In this document: in pieces, positions 31,383-39,786 of the stretch
How positions within the stretch are numbered: position 1 is the first letter of the stretch
Layout: every line of letters starts with the position of its first letter
Assembly: GCF_001865575.2 (NCBI RefSeq)
Contig: NZ_CP017561.2
Coordinates: forward strand, 930,001 to 994,000
DNA length: 64,000 nucleotides
Source: Paraburkholderia sprentiae WSM5005
GTDB taxonomy: Bacteria > Pseudomonadota > Gammaproteobacteria > Burkholderiales > Burkholderiaceae
Direction: 5' to 3'
Made by a program: the position numbers and the translations under genes
Notes under the pieces: generated by a model
Told to the model about the DNA's origin: nothing
Databases searched by the model: none
What the model saw: only the letters and a program-made list of their open reading frames with translations

Positions 31383-31868
31383 TCACTTCTTCTCTTCGGG
31401 CGAACAGTTCATCGCGGCCATCGCCTGCTGGATTTCCTCGGTGCTGAGGTCGCGCTTGTGCGTCGCGAGCGACCAGCTGTGGCCGAACGGGTCCTTGACC
31501 TGGCCGTAGCGGTCGCCCCAGAACATGTCGGTGACGGGCATCGTGACGGTCGCGCCCGCGTCGACCGCCTGTTTGAAACTCGCGTCGACGTCCGGTACGT
31601 AGTAATGAATCGTGACCGGCGTGCCTTTCAGCGTGATGGGGCCGAAGGTTTGATGCTCGGGCCATTCGTCGGTCAGCATCAGCATCGAGTCGCCGATTTT
31701 CAGGGTCGCGTGCATCACCTTGCCGTCGGGGCCCGGCAGACGGACCTGTTCGACGGCGTTGAAGGCTTTCGTGTAGAACGCGATTGCTTCGGCGGCGTTC
31801 TTGCAGATCAGGTACGGCGTGAGCGAGTGCATCCCGTCCGGGATCGGTTTGACAGCGGCGCTGGACAT
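31383..31868 (-). CDS. VOC family protein (glyoxalase/bleomycin-resistance-like)
   Basis: 161 residues. It opens 'IPDGMHSLTPYLICKNAAEA', followed by 'AIAFYTKAFNAVE' and 'MFWGDRYGQVKDPFGHSWS', the motif of the YkcA/PhnB-like VOC group. The start at 31868 has GGAGTC 8 bases upstream. Probably co-transcribed with the following VOC gene; both may come from an old duplication. Substrate unknown. Confidence 0.87.
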   Translation of the reverse strand: MSSAAVKPIPDGMHSLTPYLICKNAAEAIAFYTKAFNAVEQVRLPGPDGKVMHATLKIGDSMLMLTDEWPEHQTFGPITLKGTPVTIHYYVPDVDASFKQAVDAGATVTMPVTDMFWGDRYGQVKDPFGHSWSLATHKRDLSTEEIQQAMAAMNCSPEEKK

Positions 31869-32011
31869 GACGGTGACTCCTTGAAGTAACGGTTCCTCAG
31901 TGGAAAGACCGGCTGCGTGAGCTGGGTCTTCAACGTTACGACGACTTTGCGGCCGTTGGATCGACACCCCGAAAAAAATATTTTCAGGTAGGGGCGAGGC
32001 GGCCCCGCCGG

Positions 32012-33607
32012 TTATCCCGCCGGATTGTCCTCGTCCGCGGGCGGCGCCGACGACGGCGCCGCGCTGCCCGGCGGCGCGCCGAGGATGCTGATCTGGAACG
32101 TGTGCGTCGCGGCGAGCGACTGCAGCGCCGCGTCCTCCGGGATGCGCTCGTCGAGCGGCAGGATCACCGAGCCGCCGATCACCGCGCGGCGGCTGTTGTC
32201 GGCCGGGCGCAAGCCCCACACGTCCTGATAGACGACGGGGACCGTGACGCCGTCGCGCGTCGTGTTGCCGAGGTACAGCATCACGTGCCCGCCGATGTAG
32301 ATCAGCGTGCGCAGCGGCACCCCATGCCGCGCCAGATAGTCGAGCCGCTCGGCGGGCGTCGAGTCCGACAGATCGACCATGCGGCCGGCGCTCATCTGCG
32401 TCGACGAATGGCGCGGCAGCCACACGCCGAACGCGGCGAAGATGCTTTGCAGTTCCGACGAACAGTCGTTGTAGAGCCCGCTATTGCCCCAGCCGTACGG
32501 CCGGCCGATCAGCGCCTTCAATAGCATCGCGAGATGGCGCGGCGTCGCGGCGAGCGGCATCGGCGTGATTTGCGTGGCGTCGAGCGACGCGGTGCGGATC
32601 AGCGCGCGGCCGTCGACGTCGCGTGCGGGTACGAGCAGCTGCAGTGTGGCTGGGTTGGCGCTGGTCGCAGCCGATGATGCCGGGGCACCCGCCACCAGCG
32701 GCAGCATCGTCCCGGCCGGCGCGTCGAAGCGGAACACGCCACGGCTGTCGTTGACCGCCGCCGACGCGACGATCACCGCGCCCAGCGACTGTGCGGCCGC
32801 CGCGCGCCAATCATCGACGAAACGATCATCGGCGAGCGCAACGCCGTCGCTGCGCACCCAGCCCTGCACGTCGGGCGTCTGCACGTAATGCCACGCGCCG
32901 TCGCCGCTGCTGCCGAGCACATAGAGCGGCGTGCCTGGCCGCACCGCCGAAATCTGCAGGTTGTCGAACGGATAACCTTCGCCGGCCAGATGATGGTCGT
33001 AAAACGACGGATCGGTGGTCGGCAGCTCGCGCACCATCAGGTTGCCGGTCGCGATCGCGCGCCGCTCGCTCTGAAAGACCGGCGTTTCGGTGAACTGCGC
33101 GATGTTGATATTGCCCGCGATCGCGTCGATCCACGCCTTGTCGTGCGGCCGGAAGTTTTCGCCGTAACCGATGACGCTGCCGTGCTTGCCGGTGTTGTCG
33201 AACTTGTCGATGCGGCGCTGTTGCAGCGCGGCAATGTCCTCGCCCTGTTCACGAAACACGCGCGTCGTCACCCAGGCGGGATTCCACGGCGATGGCGCGT
33301 TCGCGCCCGTGCCGAAGTAGCGCGCGAACAGCGCGTCGAAATGCGCGCGCTGCTCGGCGGCGCTGAGGAACGGCCGATCGTAGTCCGGGCTGTCCGGATC
33401 GAGCCAGTGATCGACGTTCTGGTCGTAGTGGGCAAGCGGAAACAGCGTGACGTTGTCGACGAACGCGTGGGTGTCGCGCGGCGGCGTCGGCGTGCTGCAC
33501 GCGACTAGTGCGGTGACGGCGGCGCACAGCACGACGGCGCGGCAGACATGGCGGGAAAGAACGGCGACGGGCATAAAAACGATTCGGCGTATGAGGTTCA
33601 CGGGCAC
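32012..33607 (-). CDS. SH3/NlpC-P60 peptidoglycan hydrolase lipoprotein
   Basis: 531 residues. A lipobox-like 'VTALVACS' (Cys37) follows a hydrophobic leader, so it should be an envelope lipoprotein. Two SH3b-like regions (about residues 180-260 and 270-345) precede the NlpC/P60 catalytic domain. The active cysteine is Cys382 in 'YNDCSSELQSIFAAFG' and the His is in 'YIGGHVMLYLG'. This order matches cell-wall gamma-D-glutamyl-diamino acid endopeptidases that cut or recycle stem peptides. A second Met 11 codons in (33574) is also a possible start. Confidence 0.85.
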   Translation of the reverse strand: MPVNLIRRIVFMPVAVLSRHVCRAVVLCAAVTALVACSTPTPPRDTHAFVDNVTLFPLAHYDQNVDHWLDPDSPDYDRPFLSAAEQRAHFDALFARYFGTGANAPSPWNPAWVTTRVFREQGEDIAALQQRRIDKFDNTGKHGSVIGYGENFRPHDKAWIDAIAGNINIAQFTETPVFQSERRAIATGNLMVRELPTTDPSFYDHHLAGEGYPFDNLQISAVRPGTPLYVLGSSGDGAWHYVQTPDVQGWVRSDGVALADDRFVDDWRAAAAQSLGAVIVASAAVNDSRGVFRFDAPAGTMLPLVAGAPASSAATSANPATLQLLVPARDVDGRALIRTASLDATQITPMPLAATPRHLAMLLKALIGRPYGWGNSGLYNDCSSELQSIFAAFGVWLPRHSSTQMSAGRMVDLSDSTPAERLDYLARHGVPLRTLIYIGGHVMLYLGNTTRDGVTVPVVYQDVWGLRPADNSRRAVIGGSVILPLDERIPEDAALQSLAATHTFQISILGAPPGSAAPSSAPPADEDNPAG

Positions 33608-33733
33608 GATGATACGGTGTCGGCGATGCTACGGCGCATTCGATGTTTAGCGGCTGCGCGCGGCTTCCATTACACTCGCCTGATCCGTCCGCCCCGCGCG
33701 TCGCCACGCGCTTGAATCGACAGGGAGCCCGCC

Positions 33734-34159
33734 ATGAAAACCAGCGCACGCAATCAGTTCAGCGGCGAAGTCACCGAAGTCAAGCACGGCGCCGTCAACG
33801 ACGAAGTGACGCTGCGCACGCCGGACGGTCTCGAGATCGTCGCGATCATCACGCACGGCAGCGCGGAGTCACTTGGGCTCGCGGCCGGCAAGCAGGCGTT
33901 TGCGCTCGTGAAGGCCTCGTCGGTCATCGTGATGGTCGATGTCGCGACGCACCAGGTGTCGGCGCGCAACTGCATCGAAGGGACGGTCACGGCCGTGACG
34001 AAGGGCGCGGTCAATTCCGAGGTGACGATCCGCGCGGGCAGCGCGCAGATCGCGGCGATCATCACGAACGACAGCGTCGAGCGCCTTGGACTCGCGAACG
34101 GCAACACGGCGACGGCGGTTTTCAAGGCGTCGAGCGTGATTATCGGTGTCGATCAGTAA
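33734..34159 (+). CDS. Di-Mop molybdate/molybdopterin-binding protein
   Basis: 141 residues made of two tandem Mop/TOBE repeats. Each repeat has 'NQFSGEVTEVKHGAVNDEV'-like and 'NCIEGTVTAVTKGAVNSEV'-like openings and ends 'ALVKASSVIVMV' or 'AVFKASSVIIGV'. Such proteins (ModG-like) bind molybdate in the cytoplasm as a store or sensor. An AGGGAG site precedes the ATG. Its 3' end overlaps the next, convergent gene by 7 bases. Confidence 0.92.
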   Translation: MKTSARNQFSGEVTEVKHGAVNDEVTLRTPDGLEIVAIITHGSAESLGLAAGKQAFALVKASSVIVMVDVATHQVSARNCIEGTVTAVTKGAVNSEVTIRAGSAQIAAIITNDSVERLGLANGNTATAVFKASSVIIGVDQ

Positions 34160-34602
34160 GGGGCCTTGGTATCGCGTATGGCGCGAACGATGATGCCGTT
34201 CCATCCAAAAACAATCCTGTGAGCGTCCATCCGGAAAACTGCAAAACAATTGTCGCTGTCTACGACGACGCTTGTAGCGGGCAATCCGGTTTCATTCACG
34301 CGAAGTTCGAACTGTTTATTCAGTTCCGAAAGCGTATCAATTTGTTTGACGGTAAAGCCCGTATTTGGCTTGCAGGTTTCGTTGTCGAAGCTCATGGATC
34401 GCGGCGTAATTTTCATAGTCATGCCGAGAATCCGTTTTGCTTCGGGCACACCGCCGGAAATATCGGCATAGTCAACTACATCGGTCACGACCCAATTGCC
34501 GACGAAATCGTTAATCGCCGCGTGTGGTGTTTCTGCCGCGGACACGCTTATCCAGGTGGTCAGCGCGAGAAGCACATACGAAAAAAGATTGCGACCGGTC
34601 AT
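34153..34602 (-). CDS. Exported hypothetical protein, atypical base composition
   Basis: 149 residues from the Met at 34602 (a start at 34632 is also open). A Sec signal ('LFSYVLLALTTWISVSAAE') precedes a mature part with 'INDFVGNWVVTDVVDYAD', 'MKITPRSMSFDNETCKP' and 'VVDSDNCFAVFRMDAHRIV'. Two cysteines may pair. The opening resembles small periplasmic beta-barrel or lipocalin-like proteins but I recognise no family. The gene and its upstream flank are clearly more AT-rich than the neighbours, which suggests acquisition. Confidence 0.55.
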   Translation of the reverse strand: MTGRNLFSYVLLALTTWISVSAAETPHAAINDFVGNWVVTDVVDYADISGGVPEAKRILGMTMKITPRSMSFDNETCKPNTGFTVKQIDTLSELNKQFELRVNETGLPATSVVVDSDNCFAVFRMDAHRIVFGWNGIIVRAIRDTKAPY

Positions 34603-34827
34603 TGCATGGCATCGGAAAGATCTTAAAAACAAATCGAATGGAGAATGGAATATAGCAGAATAGACGCCGCAAAAAGACTAGTCGATTTAAGTTAGTGCGA
34701 ATTGAATATTAAGATATTGCGACGCGCGCCGTGTATCGCAGCGCTCGACAGGCGCGCGCACGGCTAGCGCTTGCTTTACACTGCATCCGCTGGCACTTTT
34801 CATCCCGCACTGATCACGGACGCCGTC

Positions 34828-35328
34828 ATGTTCGAAGTTTCCTCCACCTCGCATCTGCCCAAAGCCGCGCAATATCACGAACTGGTCGCGCAGGCGCGCG
34901 CGCTGCTCGCCGGCGAAACCGACTGGATCGCCAACGCGGCGAATTTTTCATCGTTCGTATTTCATTCGTTGAGCGATCTGAACTGGGCCGGCTTTTACTT
35001 TCACGACGGCCGCGAACTGGTGGTCGGCCCGTTCCAGGGCAAGCCCGCGTGCGTGCGCATTGCGCTCGGCAAGGGCGTCTGCGGTACGGCCGCGCAAACC
35101 CGTCAGACCCAGGTCGTGCGCGACGTGCACGAGTTTCCCGGCCATATCGCGTGCGATTCGGCGTCGCAATCGGAAATCGTCGTGCCGCTCGTCGCGCCCG
35201 ACGGCACGCTGATCGGCGTGTGGGATGTCGATAGCCCGCTCGTCGCTCGCTTCGACGACGACGACGCCCGAGGCATGGAAGCGCTGTGCGCGGTGTTCGT
35301 CGAGGCAGCGTTGCCGCGCGTCGTATAA
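34828..35328 (+). CDS. msrC: Free methionine-(R)-sulfoxide reductase (GAF domain)
   Basis: 166 residues, a single GAF domain. The three cysteines of the fRMsr family are at Cys75 ('GKPACVRI'), Cys85 ('GKGVCGTAA') and Cys109 ('GHIACDSAS'). Their spacing equals that of the E. coli enzyme (84/94/118). It reduces free Met-R-sulfoxide using thioredoxin. The ATG at 34828 is chosen because family sequence starts there. The mscS-like gene follows after 110 bases. Confidence 0.93.
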   Translation: MFEVSSTSHLPKAAQYHELVAQARALLAGETDWIANAANFSSFVFHSLSDLNWAGFYFHDGRELVVGPFQGKPACVRIALGKGVCGTAAQTRQTQVVRDVHEFPGHIACDSASQSEIVVPLVAPDGTLIGVWDVDSPLVARFDDDDARGMEALCAVFVEAALPRVV

Positions 35329-35438
35329 CGTCGCCGATCCGCTGCGGCAAGCAACTCGCGTACCGCTCGGTGCAACGGCCGGACAGGAACGTATCGTGCT
35401 TAATCTGCGTCGGGACTCACAAACGATTCAAGCCGACG

Positions 35439-36248
35439 ATGAACGACACGCTCTCCCGCTTATTTCATTTTCAGCCGTCGCTGCTCGTCACGCTGACGCA
35501 CGACGTCGTGCATATCGTGATCGCCGTGCTGATCGTCGTGGTCGGCTGGTGGTTATCGAACCGCGTCGGCGCGATGCTCGCGAAGGCGCTCGCGCGCACG
35601 CATGCGGACCCGACTCTCGCGCCGATGCTCGCCGCGATGGGCACGTGGGCCGTGCGCGTGCTCGTCTTGATCGCGGCGCTCGGTGAAGTCGGCATCGCGA
35701 CCGCGAGCGTCCTGGCCGTGCTCGGTGCGGCCGGCCTCGCGATCGGCCTCGCGCTGCAAGGCACCTTGCAGAACATCGCGGCCGGCATGATGCTGCTGTT
35801 GCTGCGGCCGTTTCGCGTCGGCGACGTGATCGAGGGCACTGGCGCGGCGGCGGGCATCGTGCGCGAGGTGGGGCTTTTCACGACGCGGATCGAACGCGGC
35901 GACGGCAACATCGTGTTCGTGCCCAACAGTCAGATCTGGAGCAATCCGGTGATCAATTTCAGCTGCGGCGGCACGCAGCGCATCGAGGTCGAGGTGGAAC
36001 TCGCGCAGCGCAAGGACGTCGATGCGGCGATCGGGCAACTGCAAAAACTCGTGGCCGACGAGCCGCGCGTGCTGAGCGGCTCGACGCTGGCACCGGTGGT
36101 GTCGGTTGCCGACTATCCGGCGAATGGCGGCGCGACGTTGCGGATCGCTGCGTGGGTCAGGTCGCCGGATGCGTCGTTGGCGAGCGGCGATCTGCATCAG
36201 AGGGCGCAGGCTGTGTTGGAGCAGGCGGGGTGTGAGGTGGCGGTTTAG
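35439..36248 (+). CDS. MscS-family mechanosensitive channel
   Basis: 269 residues, the size of small-conductance MscS. Three membrane helices occupy the first 110 residues, and the pore helix is 'GAAGLAIGLALQGTLQNIAA'. The beta domain follows with 'RPFRVGDVIEGTGAAAGIV' and 'IVFVPNSQIWSNPVINFS'. It opens on osmotic downshift to release solutes. The start at 35439 avoids an upstream extension with no channel homology. Its stop overlaps that of the convergent VOC gene by 4 bases. Confidence 0.92.
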   Translation: MNDTLSRLFHFQPSLLVTLTHDVVHIVIAVLIVVVGWWLSNRVGAMLAKALARTHADPTLAPMLAAMGTWAVRVLVLIAALGEVGIATASVLAVLGAAGLAIGLALQGTLQNIAAGMMLLLLRPFRVGDVIEGTGAAAGIVREVGLFTTRIERGDGNIVFVPNSQIWSNPVINFSCGGTQRIEVEVELAQRKDVDAAIGQLQKLVADEPRVLSGSTLAPVVSVADYPANGGATLRIAAWVRSPDASLASGDLHQRAQAVLEQAGCEVAV

Positions 36249-36649
36249 GGGTTCGTGCTCGGGCCATGACAGACGGCCTCGACGCGATTGCCAGCCGGGT
36301 CGGCCAGAAATGCCGCGTAATAGTCGCGGTGATAGTGAGGCCTCAAGCCGGGCTCTCCGTCGGATTTGCCTCCAGTCGAGAGTCCTGCTTTGAAGAATGC
36401 ATCGACATGATCGCGCGACGGCGCTTTGAAGCACCAGTGGCGCCTGTTTTCTGTGATGTCGCCTGGATCGAGGTAGACGGCCAGATAGGTCGATGTTGTG
36501 TCGTCGGTCGTGCAACGCTCGCCATACCCTAAGGCAGTGGGGCGGTCGTAGACTTTGTTCGCGCCGAGAGCCGTCATGATGGCATCGTAGAAGCGGCGCG
36601 CTGCCTCGATGTCAGGTACACCGATCGATACGTGGTCAAGAAGCTGCAT
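36245..36649 (-). CDS. VOC family protein
   Basis: 134 residues. 'MQLLDHVSIGVPDIEAARRF' opens the first module. 'RRHWCFKAPSRDHVDAFFKA' and 'YHRDYYAAFLADPAGNRVEA' are the metal-site strands of the glyoxalase-like VOC group. The start at 36649 has AGGAG 7-11 bases upstream; the longer open frame upstream is antisense to the next gene. Substrate unknown. Confidence 0.87.
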   Translation of the reverse strand: MQLLDHVSIGVPDIEAARRFYDAIMTALGANKVYDRPTALGYGERCTTDDTTSTYLAVYLDPGDITENRRHWCFKAPSRDHVDAFFKAGLSTGGKSDGEPGLRPHYHRDYYAAFLADPAGNRVEAVCHGPSTNP

Positions 36650-36770
36650 TGCACGTTCTCCTATTGAATTTGCACTGAGTTTATACGCGCGACTTGCTCC
36701 GTCGAGCGGCTGGAAAGGTAATAGACCGGCGGTACGGTCGCTGCCCGCGAGCATCCGCGCTACGGGCGCG

Positions 36771-36803
36771 AAAAACCGCAGTATTCCTGCGGGCGCTTTT
36801 TTT
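36771..36803. terminator. Bidirectional rho-independent terminator, not clearly attached to a gene
   Basis: Perfect 6-bp stem CCGCAG (36776-36781) and CTGCGG (36787-36792) around a 5-base loop. T7 follows after GCGC on the plus strand, and TTTTT follows on the minus strand. No adjacent gene ends here on either strand, so it may be left over from a lost gene at the edge of the accessory segment. Confidence 0.5.
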
Positions 36804-36925
36804 CCGTTTCGTCGAGAGCCGTGGCGATTTTGGGCGGTCGCCCATGTACGGACTGCCTGTCGCACGGTAATTATCTGACTGCTGTCAACCCCGGCAGCGA
36901 CTTCAGATAGACCATCGACACACCC

Positions 36926-37702
36926 ATGTCCCTGTCCGTATTTGAAATGCACTCCGTGGAGCTGTCCTGCCAGCGGCCACCGGGGGCCTGTTATGTCATC
37001 TGCGACGAATGGCACTATAAGGCGTGCCTCGGCAAGGCCGCAGACCTTCAGAGGGCCAAGGCGGAGACCCGGGAGTTTCTTGACATTGCCGAACTGAATC
37101 ACAGGGCGTGGCAGGAGGACCGGAAACTGGTCAGGAATCTCATTGGCAGTCACTGGCTGTTTTTTCATCGCGTACGTGACCGCAACCCTGACACCGATGG
37201 CTGGTGGGTCATCGGTGCGCTTCTCGAAGAGGTGCGCCGGGGTGCCCTGCTTGCCATTAAAGGTCCGCGTAATGGCCTGTTTCCGTCACCGTACAGCAGC
37301 GCGCCGTTGAGGAATATCGCAGCGAGGGCCGGTAATCGCCCGGACGGCGAACCCATTCTGTCTGTGCAGTACGATCCGGCCACCTGGCAAACCCAACTGA
37401 ACGCTGCCCGCGCAGCCAGGGCTGGCGATAGACGCGCATCAACGCGGCTCGGCGACGCGCAGCCGTTCGAGTATGTGCCTGATGCGTTGAGCGGCGATGT
37501 CGTTGAACTCGCCGCGAGCACGAACAACCCAAACTACGCGGCGAAGATGCTGGGGTATGACCGCAAGACGTTTGGGGCTATCTTGCACAGGTTCAAGCCA
37601 GGCAATGGCTTGGGGCCAGCCGATAACGTCATCTGGCATGACAACGGCGACGTGTACTTTAATGGTAACCACATCGGAAATTTTCATGACTGGGCAAACT
37701 GA
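36926..37702 (+). CDS. Candidate polymorphic-toxin-like effector
   Basis: 258 residues, no signal peptide or membrane segment. The N-terminal 170 residues are soluble and not recognised ('CQRPPGACYVICDEWHYKAC', 'HWLFFHRVRDRNPDTDGWW'). The C-terminal ~75 residues form a separate unit: 'FEYVPDALSGDVVELAAS', 'NPNYAAKMLGYDRKTFGAIL', and an ending 'NVIWHDNGDVYFNGNHIGNF'. This compact His/Asp-rich end looks like the C-terminal cassettes of polymorphic toxins (inference, no named family). A DUF4279 gene starts 10 bases after its stop. No PAAR, Hcp or VgrG part is present, so delivery, if any, would be as loose cargo. A weak SD precedes the ATG; a Met at 36947 is an alternative. Confidence 0.55.
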   Translation: MSLSVFEMHSVELSCQRPPGACYVICDEWHYKACLGKAADLQRAKAETREFLDIAELNHRAWQEDRKLVRNLIGSHWLFFHRVRDRNPDTDGWWVIGALLEEVRRGALLAIKGPRNGLFPSPYSSAPLRNIAARAGNRPDGEPILSVQYDPATWQTQLNAARAARAGDRRASTRLGDAQPFEYVPDALSGDVVELAASTNNPNYAAKMLGYDRKTFGAILHRFKPGNGLGPADNVIWHDNGDVYFNGNHIGNFHDWAN

Positions 37703-37712
37703 GGCCGCTCCA

Positions 37713-38129
37713 ATGGCAGATCACCAACTCGCGCACGCGACCTTTTACATATCCGGCGACTCATTGGAGCCAGCCTTTTGGACGGCGTATTTCGACATCG
37801 AGCCGGATACAGCGATTACCAAGGGACAGCCGTTCACCACACCGTCTGGGCGACCGAGCAGCGCGCCGGGCCGCGTTGGCCTTTGGGGCGTGCGCAGTGA
37901 GGGCGCAGTTCGTAGCGATTCACTTGAGCCGCATTTGCGTTACCTGATTGGGCGCCTGAATCTGCCGAGAGCGGAACTTGGCCAACAGCTCGCAGACAAG
38001 GGACTTCGGATGCGCTTCTTCTGTTACTGGTACAACGAGAGCGGCGACCGCGTGCCCGATGTGCCCGACGATATCCGCGTGATGATGGAAGCGATGGGCG
38101 GCACGGTCGAGATTGACGAGTACCGATAG
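37713..38129 (+). CDS. DUF4279-like protein, candidate immunity partner
   Basis: 138 residues. 'HATFYISGDSLEPAFWTAYF' followed by 'TKGQPF' and 'RVGLWGVRSEG', then 'LEPHLRYLIGRLN' and a C-terminal 'MRFFCYWYNESGD', matches the layout of DUF4279. This is a small cytoplasmic family often seen as a stand-alone gene. The ATG at 37713 is preferred (GAGG at 37701-37704); a Met at 37686 would overlap the previous gene by 17 bases. Tight coupling to the upstream gene and its small acidic nature fit an immunity protein (inference). Confidence 0.6.
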   Translation: MADHQLAHATFYISGDSLEPAFWTAYFDIEPDTAITKGQPFTTPSGRPSSAPGRVGLWGVRSEGAVRSDSLEPHLRYLIGRLNLPRAELGQQLADKGLRMRFFCYWYNESGDRVPDVPDDIRVMMEAMGGTVEIDEYR

Positions 38130-38134
38130 CGCGG

Positions 38135-38527
38135 CGTGAGCCCGCCCAAACGCAAAAGCTGACCCTCGTAAGGTCGGTTTTCGTGCCCGTCTTTCCCGGC
38201 TGCCAGTTCGACGCCGGACTCGAAATCTGGCGTCGCGATCGCGATGCGCTGCGTCTGGCCGTTGGGCTGCGAAGCGAGCCAGTAGCCGCCCGCCTTGGCC
38301 CCGCCTGCGAGCGCCGACTTGCGGCCGTCATCGTCGATCATTTCGAGGCTGGTGAGCTGGCTGTTGCGCTCGATGCGGGCAATCAGCACGCGGCCCGCCA
38401 GTTTCTTGCCTGAAGCCTTGCGCGCAGCCGCTCAGCCTCCGCAACTTTGCTTGTCGCGCTCGATGTCGGGCGGAATCGCGGCGGGCGCCGCCTCGATGCG
38501 TTGCTGTTCATCCATGATTTCGCTCAT
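38135..38527 (-). pseudogene. Decayed primase/TOPRIM-like gene of a mobile element
   Basis: On the minus strand, a frame opening 'MSEIMDEQQRIEAAPAAIPP' then 'DIERDKQ' stops at 38432. Reading continues sensibly in other frames ('VAEAERLRARLQARN', then 'GRVLIARIERNSQLTSLEMI' and 'DDDGRKSALAGGAKAGGYWL'). The last part resembles the region before the TOPRIM fold in TraC-type or phage primases. At least one frameshift is needed, and the 3' end runs antisense into the DUF4279 gene. I take it as a remnant. A short frame at 38508-38627 (39 codons, AGGAG upstream, begins 'MRENGIKVTQPIV') may be a coupled small gene of the same element. Confidence 0.45.
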
Positions 38528-38602
38528 TGCGTGCGCGCCTCCCGCGAGCGCAACTCGCGTTCATTTCCTGTCCCATCGCCGCCGAGCAGACGATGGGCTG
38601 TG

Positions 38603-38943
38603 TCACCTTGATTCCGTTTTCACGCATGGCTGAACTCCTGCGCGCTCGAGCTCGCGCTTGAGGGCTGCGAGAATGCAAGCAGCTTCCGCGCGGATCAACT
38701 CAGGGTCGACGCTGCGCGAGTCGAAGGCGCAGCGCGGCTGTATTGGGGAGTTGGCGCACAGTTCCAGAGGTGCCCACGGCTCGTAGGTAGTGGAATAGTC
38801 GGTGCCGCGCAGGGGTCACGCTGGCGTTCGCAACTGGCGGCCAGCGCATCAATAACCACGTCGGCCTTGGCGTCGATGTCTTCAGGCGAGACAAGCCGCG
38901 TGTCGACGGCGTGCGCAAAGCGATAGGGCCACGCGACCGACAC
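38603..38943 (-). pseudogene. Frameshifted mobile-element-type gene fragment
   Basis: On the minus strand one frame reads 'WPYRFAHAVDTRLVSPEDID' then 'AKADVVIDALAASCERQR'. Near 38825 protein-like sequence shifts to another frame: 'RGTDYSTTYEPWAPLELCAN', then 'VDPELIRAEAACILAALKRE', ending at a TGA at 38603. Both halves look coding, so a frameshift or fusion of two small genes is likely. No family recognised; the context is the primase-like remnant directly downstream. Confidence 0.35.
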
Positions 38944-39079
38944 CGCTACAACGGCCGCGCATTGACCCGGACGCGCGAATGATCCGGCACGATCCTCACA
39001 TCAAAACAACGTCATACTATTCCATTTTGCGGGTGCCGATCGTTATCCAGTAAGGGTTTCGCGGCATTTTCCTGCGCGC

Positions 39080-39415
39080 GTGCTGTGGGTTATCAACCGG
39101 CAGCGCGACAGCCTCGAACTGCTTCTGAAGTTCGGTGCGACGTTCCCAGGTGCGATCACGCATGTGGTGCGCAACGGCTATTTCGGTACGCGGGAAAAAT
39201 TCACCCTGTACCGGGATTCGCAATTGCGAAAGGCCGTCGAGGCGCAGGTCCGGTCGCTGGATTTTCCCGATCTCGCAGACCGCGTCGCGGATGAACTTCG
39301 CAGTCAGCGGCTGTCGATACGCAAGGCGGCAGAAACGATGCATATTGGCGAACGGGCCGAACTGCTGCGCTGGCGCGCGCTGTATAGCACGATGTTCGCC
39401 GCGGTGTGCCGGTGA
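39080..39415 (+). pseudogene. C-terminal half of a StbB/TraL-like nucleotide-binding mobilization protein
   Basis: 111 codons from a GTG at 39080. 'VLWVINRQRDSLELLLKFG', 'HVVRNGYFGTREKFTLYRDS', 'LDFPDLADRVADELRSQ' and 'GERAELLRWRALYSTMFAA' match the C-terminal half of ParA-related StbB/TraL proteins of plasmids and ICEs. The P-loop N-terminal half (about 120 residues) is missing: the in-frame sequence upstream has no resemblance, so a junction lies near 39070. Probably non-functional. Confidence 0.55.
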
Positions 39416-39786
39416 TGCCACGTTTCATGCAGCTGCATTGATAACGTGCAAACATCAATGCTTCGAAAAAATGCACTTATCGCGTGGCTCCATTTGCGTG
39501 AGTATCAGTACTCAAGATTCCAGCGAGATTGGAACGAAAGTAAAACGCATCGGAGACAAGCCTACGTACAACGCAAGGCGCACCTGGGGCGGCTAACGAT
39601 CGCCCCTTGGGCCGGGTCGTCTCGAGCCTCAGCCGGTTCGAGCACCGGACAATTCAACACACATCAGCAACGCATTCCGAACGCCATCGGCGTCACGGCC
39701 GCTTGTCACGCCTGGCGCTTTCGCCAAACGACCAATCCGAACACCCGTTTCTTTCTATATCGCTATGCCCTTCAGGAGACAACTTC
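39416..39786. other. Upstream region of the ATP-citrate-lyase-like operon
   Basis: 371 bases with no gene. The left part holds one copy of the 43-base motif shared with the symporter promoter (separate entry). The remainder is a 300-base leader with an AGGAG site at its 3' end. Confidence 0.5.
39440..39482 (+). promoter_or_regulatory. Operator-like motif, copy A
   Basis: GATAAC, six variable bases, ACATCAAT, then TTCGAAAA and GCACTTATCG. The same words occur with the same overall spacing at 43812-43854. The ends form an inverted pair (GATAA ... TTATC). It lies 304 bases before the lyase-like operon. Likely bound by the LysR protein encoded at 47376-48305 or another shared regulator (inference). 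Confidence 0.5.

Noticed and set aside
36650..37168. N-terminal extension of the VOC gene across the toxin-like gene
   Set aside because: It is antisense to a better frame and adds nothing VOC-like; AGGAG marks the start at 36649.
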